Made by a program: the position numbers and the translations under genes
Source: Parachlamydia acanthamoebae
Lineage (GTDB): Bacteria; Chlamydiota; Chlamydiia; Chlamydiales; Parachlamydiaceae
DNA: 64,000 nt
Assembly (NCBI RefSeq): GCF_000875975.1
Contig: NZ_BAWW01000066.1
Location: forward strand, 310,001 to 374,000
Reading direction: 5' to 3'
Part shown: positions 1-8,479 of the stretch, piece by piece
How the letters are laid out: every line of letters starts with the position of its first letter
Position numbering within the stretch: the first letter of the stretch is position 1
The notes under the pieces: model-generated
The model's database searches: none
What the model was told of the DNA's origin: nothing
The model's input: the letters and a program-made list of their open reading frames with translations, nothing else

Positions 1-367
1 CTTCAGCGATGATCCCTTCAAGATCCCCTAAACGCATTCCGACATCATCCGTCATTTCGACTTCATACAGGGCATCCCGTTCTTTCATGGCATCCCACAA
101 GCGGGAATTTCCTGAAACAACCACATCCAATACGACAAAGTCTTTAAATTCTTCAATATTTTGACGGAGAATGCCCACATGATCAGGCAAAGTGACAGTT
201 CCACTTGTAGGCTCTTCAAAGCCCATCACAATTTTTAAAAGAGTGGATTTTCCAGCACCATTTGGTCCTGTTAAACCATATCGACGCCCTTTGTTGAACG
301 TGATTGTCACATCATCAAATAAAACACGGCTACCAAAACTTTTCGAGATCTTATTAAGAGTAATCAT
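1..367 (-). CDS. ABC-F family ATPase, N-terminal part (cut by window edge)
   Basis: The first 122 residues of a soluble ATP-binding-cassette protein read on the minus strand from an ATG at 367 and run off the left edge. The P-loop GPNGAGKST lies at residues 34-42, after the typical opening MITLNKISKSFGSR. No membrane segment is visible, and the order of elements fits the ABC-F (Uup/YbiT/YjjK) group of ribosome-associated ATPases rather than a transporter. From memory, a YjjK-like ATPase sits next to xerC and rnz in Chlamydia trachomatis (CT348), so this is probably its orthologue, now separated from xerC by an accessory block. No clear Shine-Dalgarno sequence precedes the ATG. The second ABC domain lies outside the window. 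Confidence 0.85.
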   Translation of the reverse strand, partial: MITLNKISKSFGSRVLFDDVTITFNKGRRYGLTGPNGAGKSTLLKIVMGFEEPTSGTVTLPDHVGILRQNIEEFKDFVVLDVVVSGNSRLWDAMKERDALYEVEMTDDVGMRLGDLEGIIAE

Positions 368-495
368 AAATTTAAATTTTACCAAGAATTCAAGAGTTAA
401 AATACAATCACTTTACCAAAAAAAAGAGAAAGAAGAAAGGAAAATAATCGAACCGAAGAGGAGCCAACACACAGGCAAATTGAGTAGAAAATGCT

Positions 496-651
496 TTAAT
501 CCATTCCTTCAAGGAGCCCACTCTTTTCTAATTCCTTTTTAGATGCGAGCGGAAATGAAATTTCTAAGTGGTGTGATTGATCATTGAACCAGTATGCCAT
601 AATATTCTTTAAGATTTTAAAATACACGTCTCTATCTTTGCCGCTTACAAA
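496..651 (-). pseudogene. Short coding remnant between ABC-F and the patatin gene
   Basis: In the 390-base gap, a minus-strand frame stays open for 51 codons from a stop at 652-654 to a TAA at 496-498. It contains an ATG at 600. The translated text (for example GKDRDVYFKILKNIMAYW) looks protein-like, but there is no convincing start or ribosome site and no family I recognise. It may be the C-terminal tail of a decayed gene or a 34-residue protein. The rest of the gap shows nothing I can name. Confidence 0.25.
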
Positions 652-757
652 TTAAAAATAGCGGGCTAATGGTCCGATTTTATAGGGGCAATTCTTCTCT
701 AAAGGACCCAATTTTATCACAATTAAAGAAGGAAAAATTGATCTTATAAAAGAAATT

Positions 758-2657
758 GTGGGAAAAAAACTTTGGAAAACACTGATCGGAAAAGATGAAA
801 ATCGCGCAATGCACTCTCTTATTAAAACCGGCTATGCTAACCAACTACTTTTTTTTGCTCATCGGGGATTGGGTTTGATAAGCGGTCTAAATTCTAAAAG
901 AGAAAACTTACTCCTAACAGCTATAAAGTCAAAGCAAAAGGAGGGAATTGACATTAGCTTAAAATTTGGAAATCATCCGGGTCAATATGGCGTTTACAAA
1001 ACCTTTCGCTTTAATGCCCTATCTTTACTTGTCTACACCGGTTATATAGAAGGCCTAGACCAACTAGTAAAAACACTAAAAGAACTTCGACAGCTTCATA
1101 AGCTAGACTTTCACCAAATGACAAGCCAGTTGGGAAGCCTTTTACACGTAGCCATCTGGGCAGGTCAATCCACTATGCTGCAACATCTTTTACAAGTCTA
1201 TTATGAACAAACTTATCCACTACTAGATGTAGAGAATCATGAAGGAAAAACACCGTTGATTCTCGCTGCTTCCACAGGTGATATTTATTCGTTAAAAATA
1301 TTACTATCAAAAGGAGCTGATATAGAAAAAAGGGATTTTTTAGGTCAAACAGCGATGCATCACGCCGTTAAGAATGGACAAGTCCGTATAATAGCATTTT
1401 TATGTCATGCGGGTGCGAAACTAAATACATGTGACCATCAAGGACAAAATCCTCATGCATATAGCAATGATAAATTTATTAAAAATTTATTGATTAATCA
1501 TTACGAATTTTTCCTCAAAGGATCCACAAACAAATTCATAGATTATCTTGACCAAAAACCATTTCATGCTATTTCCCAAGGAGGAGGAGCAAAAGGCGTC
1601 GTGTATATTGGTGTCACAAAGGCTATGGAAGAGCTTGGATTATTTGAAGAAATGAGAAGATTTGCAGGAACATCTGCAGGTGCTTTGTTAGCTCTTTTTC
1701 TAGCTATTGGATTCAATACTCAAATGCTAGAAGAAACTTTGAAGAACATTCTTACCAATGAAGCATTAAAGAGATTACTCGGACTTATTACCTTTGATTT
1801 AGAAGAGGAAGACAAAAAAAAATTTAGATAATTTTACAGCTTCCATAAAAAAAAATATCCTAGGAATAAAAAAAGTAGGTATTGGATTATTAAAATTATT
1901 TGCCATCCTAGCGGGACAGAGAACTGGATGGGCTGATGGTGTAGAATTAAAAAATTGGCTTAATGAAATCATAATCCTGCAGACAGGAATTGTAAATTGC
2001 ACGTTTGGTGAATTTGCCGATCTTGTAGAAAAAGGAGAAATAAATAAGAAAAGCGCGAGGCCATTCAAGCATCTGCATGTTCTCACAACAGACCTAAATA
2101 CCTCCTCATTGCTTCAATTAAATTCTGAACAAAAAAAATGGGAAAACTTTCTTATCGCCGATGCTGTGGTAGCATCTTCAGCTTTTCCTTTGTTGATTGC
2201 CCTTCAAAAAATGAGAGAAAAAGTTAATGGAAAACTTATTGTGAATCCCAAATATCAATGCACAGATGGTGGTTTTTTAGCTAATTTGCCAGACGAAATT
2301 TTTGATCGAGTGGAGAAAAGTGGATGGCTAGATTCTGAAACAGCTGTTCCTCAATTTAATAGACGCACAATCGCTTTTTGCTTCGAGCAATCACCAATTC
2401 CCCCTACCACAGACACTTCTTCAGCCTATACTTTTCTTTTAAGAGTTTTAAAACGGGTTTATCGTAAACCAGAAAGACTGAGAAAGCAAATTATGCCAAA
2501 TAGGTATGAAACAAGATTAGTCAGAATTAGTAATGGTAAAATTCACACAACAGAATTTAATGCTCCCCAAGAAAAAATACAAGCTGCTATAGATGCAGCT
2601 TATACTTCAACCAAAGTATTTTTTGAAGAAAGAGAAGCTTATCTTGGGGACATTTAA
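758..2657 (+). CDS. Ankyrin-repeat patatin-like phospholipase, interrupted by a one-base frameshift
   Basis: Two adjacent frames together encode one protein of about 632 residues. The first (from 758) carries ankyrin-type repeats around residues 125-235 and the start of a patatin domain: the oxyanion-hole motif GGGAKG at 275-280 and the nucleophile motif GTSAG with Ser306. The second frame (open through 2109-2657) supplies the rest, including the catalytic Asp in CTDGG (codon at 2265). The frames join if the A9 run at 1814-1822 had eight A residues; the bases from 1823 to 2108 then read as continuous protein. Patatin domains hydrolyse phospholipid acyl esters, and ankyrin plus patatin is the arrangement of eukaryotic group VI PLA2, so a host-membrane-directed role is an inference. 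The only in-frame start is GTG at 758, with no well-placed ribosome site, so the N-terminus is uncertain. Confidence 0.85.
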
Positions 2658-2672
2658 TAAGAAACATATGAG

Positions 2673-2714
2673 TAAAGTAGACGTTCATCTTGGAAGTCTA
2701 CTTTATAAATTTTT
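2673..2714 (+). terminator. Rho-independent terminator after the patatin gene
   Basis: A 10-bp perfect stem (TAAAGTAGAC at 2673-2682 and its complement GTCTACTTTA at 2696-2705) with a 13-base loop is followed by TAAATTTTT. It lies 16 bases after the patatin stop and in front of the convergent F-box gene. Confidence 0.7.
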
Positions 2715-2731
2715 ATCTTAAAATTTTACTC

Positions 2732-4472
2732 CTAAGTTTTTTTTGATACTTGATTAAGTTTATCAAAAATAGACTTTCTATATTCTTTATGAATGATCAT
2801 ATTTGCAACCTTGAAAGCTTCATCAAGGCGACCAGCACCTGCAAATCCTTGAGAAAGAGCAGAAAGCGCATTATCATAATAATAATGTGTATATTTTTGT
2901 TCCTCAGAAAATTTAGAAATAATTTCTAGGGTTTCTTCTAACCTGCCCAAACTTGATAAAACAATCACAATCTCCAAAAAAATGGAATTTTGAGCCGTAT
3001 GACGCAAATAATCACCTGCAATCTTCTCCGCCTCTTTAAAATCTTGATGCTCGATGCATACTTGAGCAATATCTTTATAGACCTGTTCCATAAGCATCTG
3101 ATTAGAAATTGTTGAAGCTACTTTTAATGATGCTTCAAGCTTCTTATTTTTCACTAAGGCAAGTGACACTAGATTTCGTAGATAATTTTTTCTATCTTCT
3201 GTAGTGATCAATATTATCACTTGTAAAGCTAAATCTGTATCGCCGAAATTTACCGCACATGTTCCAAGGATTGTATACGCATCATCTTTATACTTAGTCC
3301 CCTCTATTGCATTTATGATTCTTAACGCTTGCGGAAATTGTGAAGGATCAGCTTGCTTACGAACTAAGTCACACAAATATTTCTTTAGATCATCATCTTG
3401 CTGAGTCATTCTTCCAAGCAACGCAAGAGTTTCTTCGACTCGTTGCATAAAAGCAAATGCCTCCACTGCATTTTTAAGTTGAATATGATCATTTGGAAAT
3501 TTTTTCAATAATTCGAAAGCTTTTTCATATTGTTCTAAATGAATCAAATGATCTATCAAGAACGAATAAATATCGTCATCACCAGCCGGGATCAAATTGA
3601 ATATGTCAACGGTTTGGTCCCATAATTTTTCTTTTACAAGCTTGGTTATATAGATCAGTAGATATTGTTTTTTTTGAAACATTACCTCTAGGGGAAAAAC
3701 ATCGTCAAAAATACCATTAAACATCCAAGGTATCTCTACCTTGGCTACTAATTTTTGAAACTCTTTTGCTCTCCCATCCAGTCCTAAAAGGATTTTGATT
3801 TTTACTCGTTCATGGAAAAGAAGAGTTTTAAGCTGAAAAAGAGTTGTAGCCCGACTGAACAAGAAATTCTCTTTTCTTTCTTGCAAATATTGCAACTCTT
3901 CATGGTGTAAGGAAAAAGAGGCACTCATTAAGGCATCAATGAAATTTTTAAATTTTTCTGACTCTTGTTTCTTCGCGGCATAAAAAATTCTTTCACCCAA
4001 TGCACTACATACCGATGCACAAGATTCATAGTCTTTTGAATCCATGTTACTTAAAACTTCAACAAGCATCTCCTCCGGAAGATCAAAAATTTTCTTTATT
4101 GTAGACAAACCTTTAACTTTTTCGATAACAGCGTCAATGGAATCTTTTTTTTCTTCACAAAATTTTTCGTGAATTTTTCTGTGATTATTAAGAACTGCAA
4201 TCAAGATTTGCTGGTCCTCGTTATAAAGAAATTTTTGATGCTTTTCAGCAAATTTTGCAACTTCTCGTGCAACTCTTAAAGGCGACGTCTGCGTTAAATG
4301 AGCAACATGCGTTAAAGAGATTAACCATTTTAGCCAAGCAACAACTTTTGAATCTTTTTTTTGATTTGTTTAATCGAGTATTTAAATAACCTTCATGAGC
4401 TTCACTAATTTTTTGAAGTTTCAAAACTTGGCAATGAAAATCTTCCTTAGTTTTACAAATTGAAAAAGGCAT
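2732..4472 (-). CDS. F-box protein with helical (TPR/PPR-like) repeats, interrupted by a one-base frameshift
   Basis: The joined product would be about 579 residues. An F-box-like segment (FDLPEEMLVEVLSNMDS, then CASVCSALGERI) sits near residue 125-165, followed by roughly ten degenerate helical-pair repeats with phrases such as EQYEKAFELLKKF and RLDEAFKVANMI. F-box domains recruit eukaryotic SCF ubiquitin ligases, and bacterial examples are secreted effectors that redirect host ubiquitination; function here is inferred from the domain only. The real start is the ATG at 4472, which has GAGG a few bases upstream. From there the frame runs into an A8 run (plus-strand 4355-4362); dropping one A joins it to the long downstream frame, which is open from 4369 but has no ATG or ribosome site of its own (only TTG at 4204). 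The repeats might act as substrate-binding solenoid. Confidence 0.75.
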
Positions 4473-4746
4473 ATAAACCTCATATATAAGCCAATTAAAA
4501 ATAATAAGTTGTATACTTGTATTGAGATATTGTCAAAAGTTTGTATTTTGAAAATATCTAATAGCATATGGGTAAACCTTTCATCAAAAAACTTGTTAAG
4601 CATACCGTTTGAACTTAGAATCCATCTGATGAGTAATTTAACAGAAAAATATTTCAAATAAAAAACACCTATTTTTCTTGGAATAAGATTCTCCAGCTTT
4701 ATTGTCGAAAAACTTGACGCGTTGAAGAAATTGGGACATTTAAATT

Positions 4747-4857
4747 ATGGGTAAGAAGCAAAAGAAAAACAGCTCAGATTCTGTAAATACAACAGAAAAA
4801 GCCAGAAAACAAATCATAGCTGGCGAAGAACAAATTTGGGCAATTTTCAGATTTTAA
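4747..4857 (+). pseudogene. 36-codon ORF, probable gene remnant
   Basis: Within the 591-base gap 4473-5063 a short lysine-rich ORF starts at ATG 4747 (MGKKQKKNSSDSVNTTEK) and stops at 4855-4857. Beyond it, other frames carry a further protein-like stretch ending in a stop near 4970. The pattern suggests the N-terminus of a decayed gene. No ribosome site is visible. The rest of the gap is AT-rich and shows nothing else. Confidence 0.25.
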
Positions 4858-5031
4858 AATATACCATTATGGCAGTAGCTCAAGCTATGTTCAAGCCTCT
4901 TGCTTAGATATAATTCAACAATCAGATCCATTTTCCAACTTCGCTATTAGCAGATTTCAAGTATTCAATTAATTTTTAATTGCAACTGAATGGCATTTTA
5001 GGTATTTTTTTTGTAAAAATTTTCCTAAAAC

Positions 5032-5063
5032 ACTGAGAGTGGTTTTTACTGAGAGTTGTTTTT
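5032..5063. repeat. 16-bp direct tandem repeat just before the 5064 start codon
   Basis: ACTGAGAGTGGTTTTT (5032-5047) is followed directly by ACTGAGAGTTGTTTTT (5048-5063), one mismatch in 16, and the next base is the A of the ATG at 5064. The repeat therefore occupies the whole ribosome-binding region; GAGAG is the only purine-rich element. Confidence 0.8.
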
Positions 5064-5723
5064 ATGGATGACACAAGCATAAAGAATTTTTGGGAATGGT
5101 TTTCAAATAACGCCGAAGATTATTTTTATTTTGAAAAGAATCAAGATGTCCTTTTCTCAAATCTTCACGCATCGTTGAGCAAAGTGCACCCTGATTTAGT
5201 TTTTGAATTTAGCCAAGTTCTAGAGGATGGAACAAAGGAACTTGTCATTTCTGCTGATGGGATCAAAAGCTTATTCCCTATTGTGGTTAATTTAGTTAGC
5301 CAAGCCCCTTTTTTTAAAAAATGGACGATTATCGCTTTCCGTCAACCTCGAAACTTTACTCAAATCATCTATCAAAATGTTAAAATAAATCTGTCCGATG
5401 CCTTTTTCAAATACGAAAAAATGGATGGGAAAATCCATCTTGAATTATACCTCAGGAATTTTTCCGATTCCGAAGAGTGGCAGACTGCCACATTTATTTT
5501 ACTCGATCATTTATTAGGTGAATTTTACACAGAAATGACTTTAGGTCACATAGAGATAAAAAGATTAGATGAAAAGAATATGGATGAATTATTGCCTATA
5601 AAAGATTTAGTCGAAATCGTTTATGATAATCACCGCAGTCCAACTGCACAGATGTTCCAAAGGCTAAAAAAATACATTCTTCGATTCGCACGATTTCGCC
5701 CATACTCATTTCTAAACAATTAA
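5064..5723 (+). CDS. Conserved-looking hypothetical protein, 219 residues
   Basis: A complete soluble-looking protein starting MDDTSIKNFWEWF. It has no signal peptide or membrane segment. It contains the phrases FEFSQVLEDGTKELVISADG and WTIIAFRQPR. I have seen similar text in uncharacterised proteins of free-living bacteria, beginning with a FWxWF element and followed by a VISADG element, but I cannot name a family. It stands alone on the plus strand between a decayed stretch and the convergent xerC group, inside the block that separates xerC from the ABC-F gene, which fits lateral acquisition. Function unknown. Confidence 0.7.
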   Translation: MDDTSIKNFWEWFSNNAEDYFYFEKNQDVLFSNLHASLSKVHPDLVFEFSQVLEDGTKELVISADGIKSLFPIVVNLVSQAPFFKKWTIIAFRQPRNFTQIIYQNVKINLSDAFFKYEKMDGKIHLELYLRNFSDSEEWQTATFILLDHLLGEFYTEMTLGHIEIKRLDEKNMDELLPIKDLVEIVYDNHRSPTAQMFQRLKKYILRFARFRPYSFLNN

Positions 5724-5766
5724 ACAAGTTAGCTGTGAAATGAAATTTGTGCAGGTGTGAAATCCA

Positions 5767-5931
5767 TTATATCACCAGATTCTGCTTGTCTTCCCATTCC
5801 TTCTGAACTGAAATCTCTATCAAATAACCACCAGAGGCTTCAAGATTTTCCTGCACAACAATATACCAATCTTCTAAGATTTTTCCTATAACGTTAATTT
5901 TAATCGTTTCATTGCTCTTACAATGCCCCAT
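5767..5931 (-). CDS. Small protein, 54 residues, start overlapping the xerC stop codon
   Basis: An ORF begins at the ATG at 5931-5929, which shares one base with the xerC TGA (sequence TGATG), an arrangement typical of translational coupling. The product starts MGHCKSNETIKINVIGK, has a Trp/Tyr-rich centre (EDWYIVVQENLEASGGY) and ends in a charged tail; TAA at 5769-5767. It has no membrane segment. The central pattern resembles short immunity-type or uncharacterised beta-rich proteins, but no family can be assigned. It could also be a truncated gene fused to the operon end. Confidence 0.45.
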   Translation of the reverse strand: MGHCKSNETIKINVIGKILEDWYIVVQENLEASGGYLIEISVQKEWEDKQNLVI

Positions 5932-6920
5932 CAGGCTCTTGGATGGGTTTGATCGTACACCTTCTTCTTAAGCCCTTTTGAAACTTGCGTGTAGATGGTA
6001 GTGGTGGCTAAAGAGATATGCCCTAAAATCATTTGAATCGTTTTTAGATCCATTCCATTTTCTAACCAATGTGTCGCAATGGTGTGCCGAATGGTGTGAG
6101 GCGTGACTTTTCCAATTAATCCACTGGCTGTGAGGTATTTATCAAATTTTCGATCCACCGAACGTGTTGTGAGCCGTGTTCCAAGGCGATTTAAGAAAAT
6201 AGCATTTGAATCTTGCTGCGCAAAATGCCCATCTATTTCTACGCATCTTTCAGGATGGGTTAGATAAGCATTAATCCAATCCGCTGCATTTTTAGTAATC
6301 GGAACAATCCGCTCTTTCTTTCCTTTTCCTTTTAGTTTAATCAAAAGATTTTTTGGATCAAATTCTTGTCGATCTAGGGCAACAAGTTCACTCACACGAA
6401 GACCAGAGCTATAGAAAAGCTCCATAATGACGCGATCTCTAAACCCTAGAAACGTTTTTGTATCGGGTTGATCAAACAATGTTTGCACTTGATCGTAAGA
6501 GAGTGAATTGGGCACCTTTTTTTCTACCCGCGGCGATTCAAGCTCTTCCGTCGGATTAGCTGAAATCCATTTTTGCGCAAGGGTATATTTAAAAAATGTT
6601 CGCAAAGAGGAGAGTCTGCGCACGACTGTACGCTTATGTACTTGATTATCGCTCAAATGGGCAAGAAAACCTCGAATTGTTTTGCGCGTAATGGTGTCTA
6701 AAACTAATGCAGCATCATAGGTTTTCAATCTTTCGGAGAAGGGCTCATTATAACGAATCTTGGGGGGGAGCTTTTCATCTTCTTCCTCAGGTAGGAGGTC
6801 GTGCTCTAGATACTCTTTTAAGGTATTTAAATCGATAGCGTAATTACGAACAGTATGTTCCGACGCATTTTTAATAATTCGTAAGTATTCCAGAAAGCGA
6901 TAGGCAGCTTCGATAAACAC
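5931..6920 (-). CDS. xerC: Tyrosine recombinase XerC
   Basis: Site-specific recombinase that resolves chromosome dimers at dif with XerD. The N-terminal SAM-like DNA-binding domain is followed by the catalytic domain with all active residues: Arg in SSGLRVSEL (about residue 175), Lys in KLKGKGKKER, His-x-x-Arg in TPHTIRHT (275/278), His in ILGHISLATT (301) and the nucleophile Tyr in TTIYTQV (310). An acidic insertion in the N-terminal domain (about residues 40-65) makes it longer than E. coli XerC, as I recall for chlamydial members. The longest frame opens with TTG at 6947, but GTG at 6920 has GAGGG seven bases upstream and its product starts VFIEAAYRFLEYL, matching the family start, so I prefer it. 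Neighbour of rnz, as in Chlamydia. Confidence 0.93.
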   Translation of the reverse strand: MFIEAAYRFLEYLRIIKNASEHTVRNYAIDLNTLKEYLEHDLLPEEEDEKLPPKIRYNEPFSERLKTYDAALVLDTITRKTIRGFLAHLSDNQVHKRTVVRRLSSLRTFFKYTLAQKWISANPTEELESPRVEKKVPNSLSYDQVQTLFDQPDTKTFLGFRDRVIMELFYSSGLRVSELVALDRQEFDPKNLLIKLKGKGKKERIVPITKNAADWINAYLTHPERCVEIDGHFAQQDSNAIFLNRLGTRLTTRSVDRKFDKYLTASGLIGKVTPHTIRHTIATHWLENGMDLKTIQMILGHISLATTTIYTQVSKGLKKKVYDQTHPRA

Positions 6921-7063
6921 GTTAAAACCCTCATTGATTGTGATCAAAGATTGATCTTGTAAAAAAAGAGGGCTTTTTGTCTATGAAATTATCGCATTTG
7001 CTAAAATTTTAAATGATCGAATGCATGCCTTTTGAACTGGCTAGGAAGCAGATGTGCTGTTTT

Positions 7064-7972
7064 CTATTCTTTTATGAATGGAAAAACTTTCAAATCTTCC
7101 GCTGCATGTGTCTGAGGAAAGATGGTACGCGCTTCGGTTTCCATTTTTCCTACATTGAGATAGCGTGCTGAGAAATGGGTTAAAATGAGTTCTTTCACAT
7201 TGGCATCTTTGGCTAACTGTGCCGCTTGTTTAGCTGTCATATGGTAGTGACGATAAGCGAGCTCTTGATGCTCTTCTAAATAAGTACTTTCGCAAAGCAA
7301 CATCTTGGCATTTTTTGCAATTTCCACTGCCTGCGGACATACTCGCGTATCAATCACGATCGCGATGCTATCACCTTTGCGAATATGACTCACATCGTCG
7401 AGTGAAACGGGATTCCTATCAATGGTTAAATGTCCATGCTTTTGCAATTCTTTAACCTTAGGTCCCAAAATGCCGTATGCACGTAATTTTTCACTGTCAA
7501 ATTTGCGGGTATCTGCTTCTGTGATTCTCCATCCGATATTTTCTACCGCATGGTCTAAGAATGTCGCTTCAATTTTGAAAGCTCCATCGTCATGCACCAC
7601 ACCTGCTTCAGAAACAGGATGTTCAATCACATGGATATTTTCGTGATAAATAGTCCCATAACGAAGGCGATCAAAGTATCTTTTGCCGCTTGCAGGATAG
7701 TAACAATGGATGGGATGCGTCACTTTATCAAGGTTAAGACGCATGAGAATGGAACCAAGCCCTAAGCAATGGTCTCCATGAAAATGGGAAATGAAAATAC
7801 GGTTGATCACCGTTGGAGCGACATTAGCAAAGATAAATTGCCTTTGTGTCCCTTCTCCCGGATCAAACAAAAAGCCTTCATTATTCCAGCGAAAAAGATA
7901 AGCGCCATGGTTACGATAGCGGGTGGGTTGCTGGCTTGAAGTGCCTAAGATAATAAGGTCTCGAACGCTCAT
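7064..7972 (-). CDS. rnz: Ribonuclease Z (tRNA 3'-end processing endonuclease)
   Basis: Metallo-beta-lactamase-fold nuclease of the short tRNase Z (ElaC) type, 302 residues, the usual length. Visible signatures are DPGEGTQRQ, the zinc motif SHFHGDH near residue 63, further metal ligands in HAVENIGW and ILTHFSARY, and the family-specific CESTY segment. It cleaves 3' trailers of precursor tRNAs. The start is the ATG at 7972. The gene is upstream of xerC on the same strand with about 140 bases between them, the same order that I recall for C. trachomatis CT346-CT347. Confidence 0.93.
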   Translation of the reverse strand: MSVRDLIILGTSSQQPTRYRNHGAYLFRWNNEGFLFDPGEGTQRQFIFANVAPTVINRIFISHFHGDHCLGLGSILMRLNLDKVTHPIHCYYPASGKRYFDRLRYGTIYHENIHVIEHPVSEAGVVHDDGAFKIEATFLDHAVENIGWRITEADTRKFDSEKLRAYGILGPKVKELQKHGHLTIDRNPVSLDDVSHIRKGDSIAIVIDTRVCPQAVEIAKNAKMLLCESTYLEEHQELAYRHYHMTAKQAAQLAKDANVKELILTHFSARYLNVGKMETEARTIFPQTHAAEDLKVFPFIKE

Positions 7973-8104
7973 ATTTAACTTTAAGAAAATTCGGAAAAAG
8001 ACTATGTTTTTTCAGGTTAATAAGTTTATTTCTTTGAATAATTATAAAGGAATAAACATAGAATATCTACTTCAAATTTAGCATTCGTAAATTAGGTTAA
8101 AATT

Positions 8105-8479
8105 ATGAGCTTTCCAATAACAGCGTTTCCTGCCTTCCTAAGAGATCAGGCCCTCTCACAACCCCACAGCGCTACCGTTAACTCAGAAGCAAAAGACTTA
8201 GAGAAACAAATCAAGGAGATTGTAAAACAACAGCAAGAACTTGCAGAAAAACAAGCGACACTCGGAAGGCAGGCAACCCTTCTTTTAGGCCGCATCAATA
8301 GAATGATTCGCCCCTCAACAGATCCTAGCTCACCTCTTCTTATTGAAAACGCATTTAAAGAGCCTCCAAAATTAAACTGGAAAACCCATTGTGGAATTTC
8401 AATCTTCTTTGCTGCTTGTCTTTTTTCTGTCATTGCAGCAGGTTACGTCCTTCTCCATTTCAAACATTCGACGGAGTAA
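8105..8479 (+). CDS. Small coiled-coil protein with C-terminal membrane anchor
   Basis: A 124-residue protein. Residues about 27-65 are rich in K, E and Q with heptad spacing (EKQIKEIVKQQQELAEKQ) and probably form a coiled coil. A single hydrophobic segment at about 95-117 (GISIFFAACLFSVIAAGYVL) lies close to the C-terminus, which makes it look tail-anchored. It is flanked by rnz on one side and the rhomboid/lon group on the other. From memory, C. trachomatis has a small hypothetical membrane protein (CT345, listed as a putative inclusion-membrane protein) between lon and rnz, so this may be its positional counterpart; sequence homology is not established. Function unknown. Confidence 0.65.
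   Translation: MSFPITAFPAFLRDQALSQPHSATVNSEAKDLEKQIKEIVKQQQELAEKQATLGRQATLLLGRINRMIRPSTDPSSPLLIENAFKEPPKLNWKTHCGISIFFAACLFSVIAAGYVLLHFKHSTE

Noticed and set aside
192-542. Plus-strand 116-codon ORF at the left edge
   Set aside because: Its first half is the antisense of the ABC-F P-loop region and the rest is low-complexity Lys/Glu text.
2109-2657. Separate gene starting at TTG 2109
   Set aside because: Reading the same frame upstream to 1823 gives continuous patatin-like protein, so this is the C-terminal part of the patatin gene, not an independent gene.
4421-4657. Minus-strand 78-codon ORF overlapping the F-box start
   Set aside because: It begins at TTG, lacks a ribosome site, and overlaps the better-supported ATG 4472 frame.
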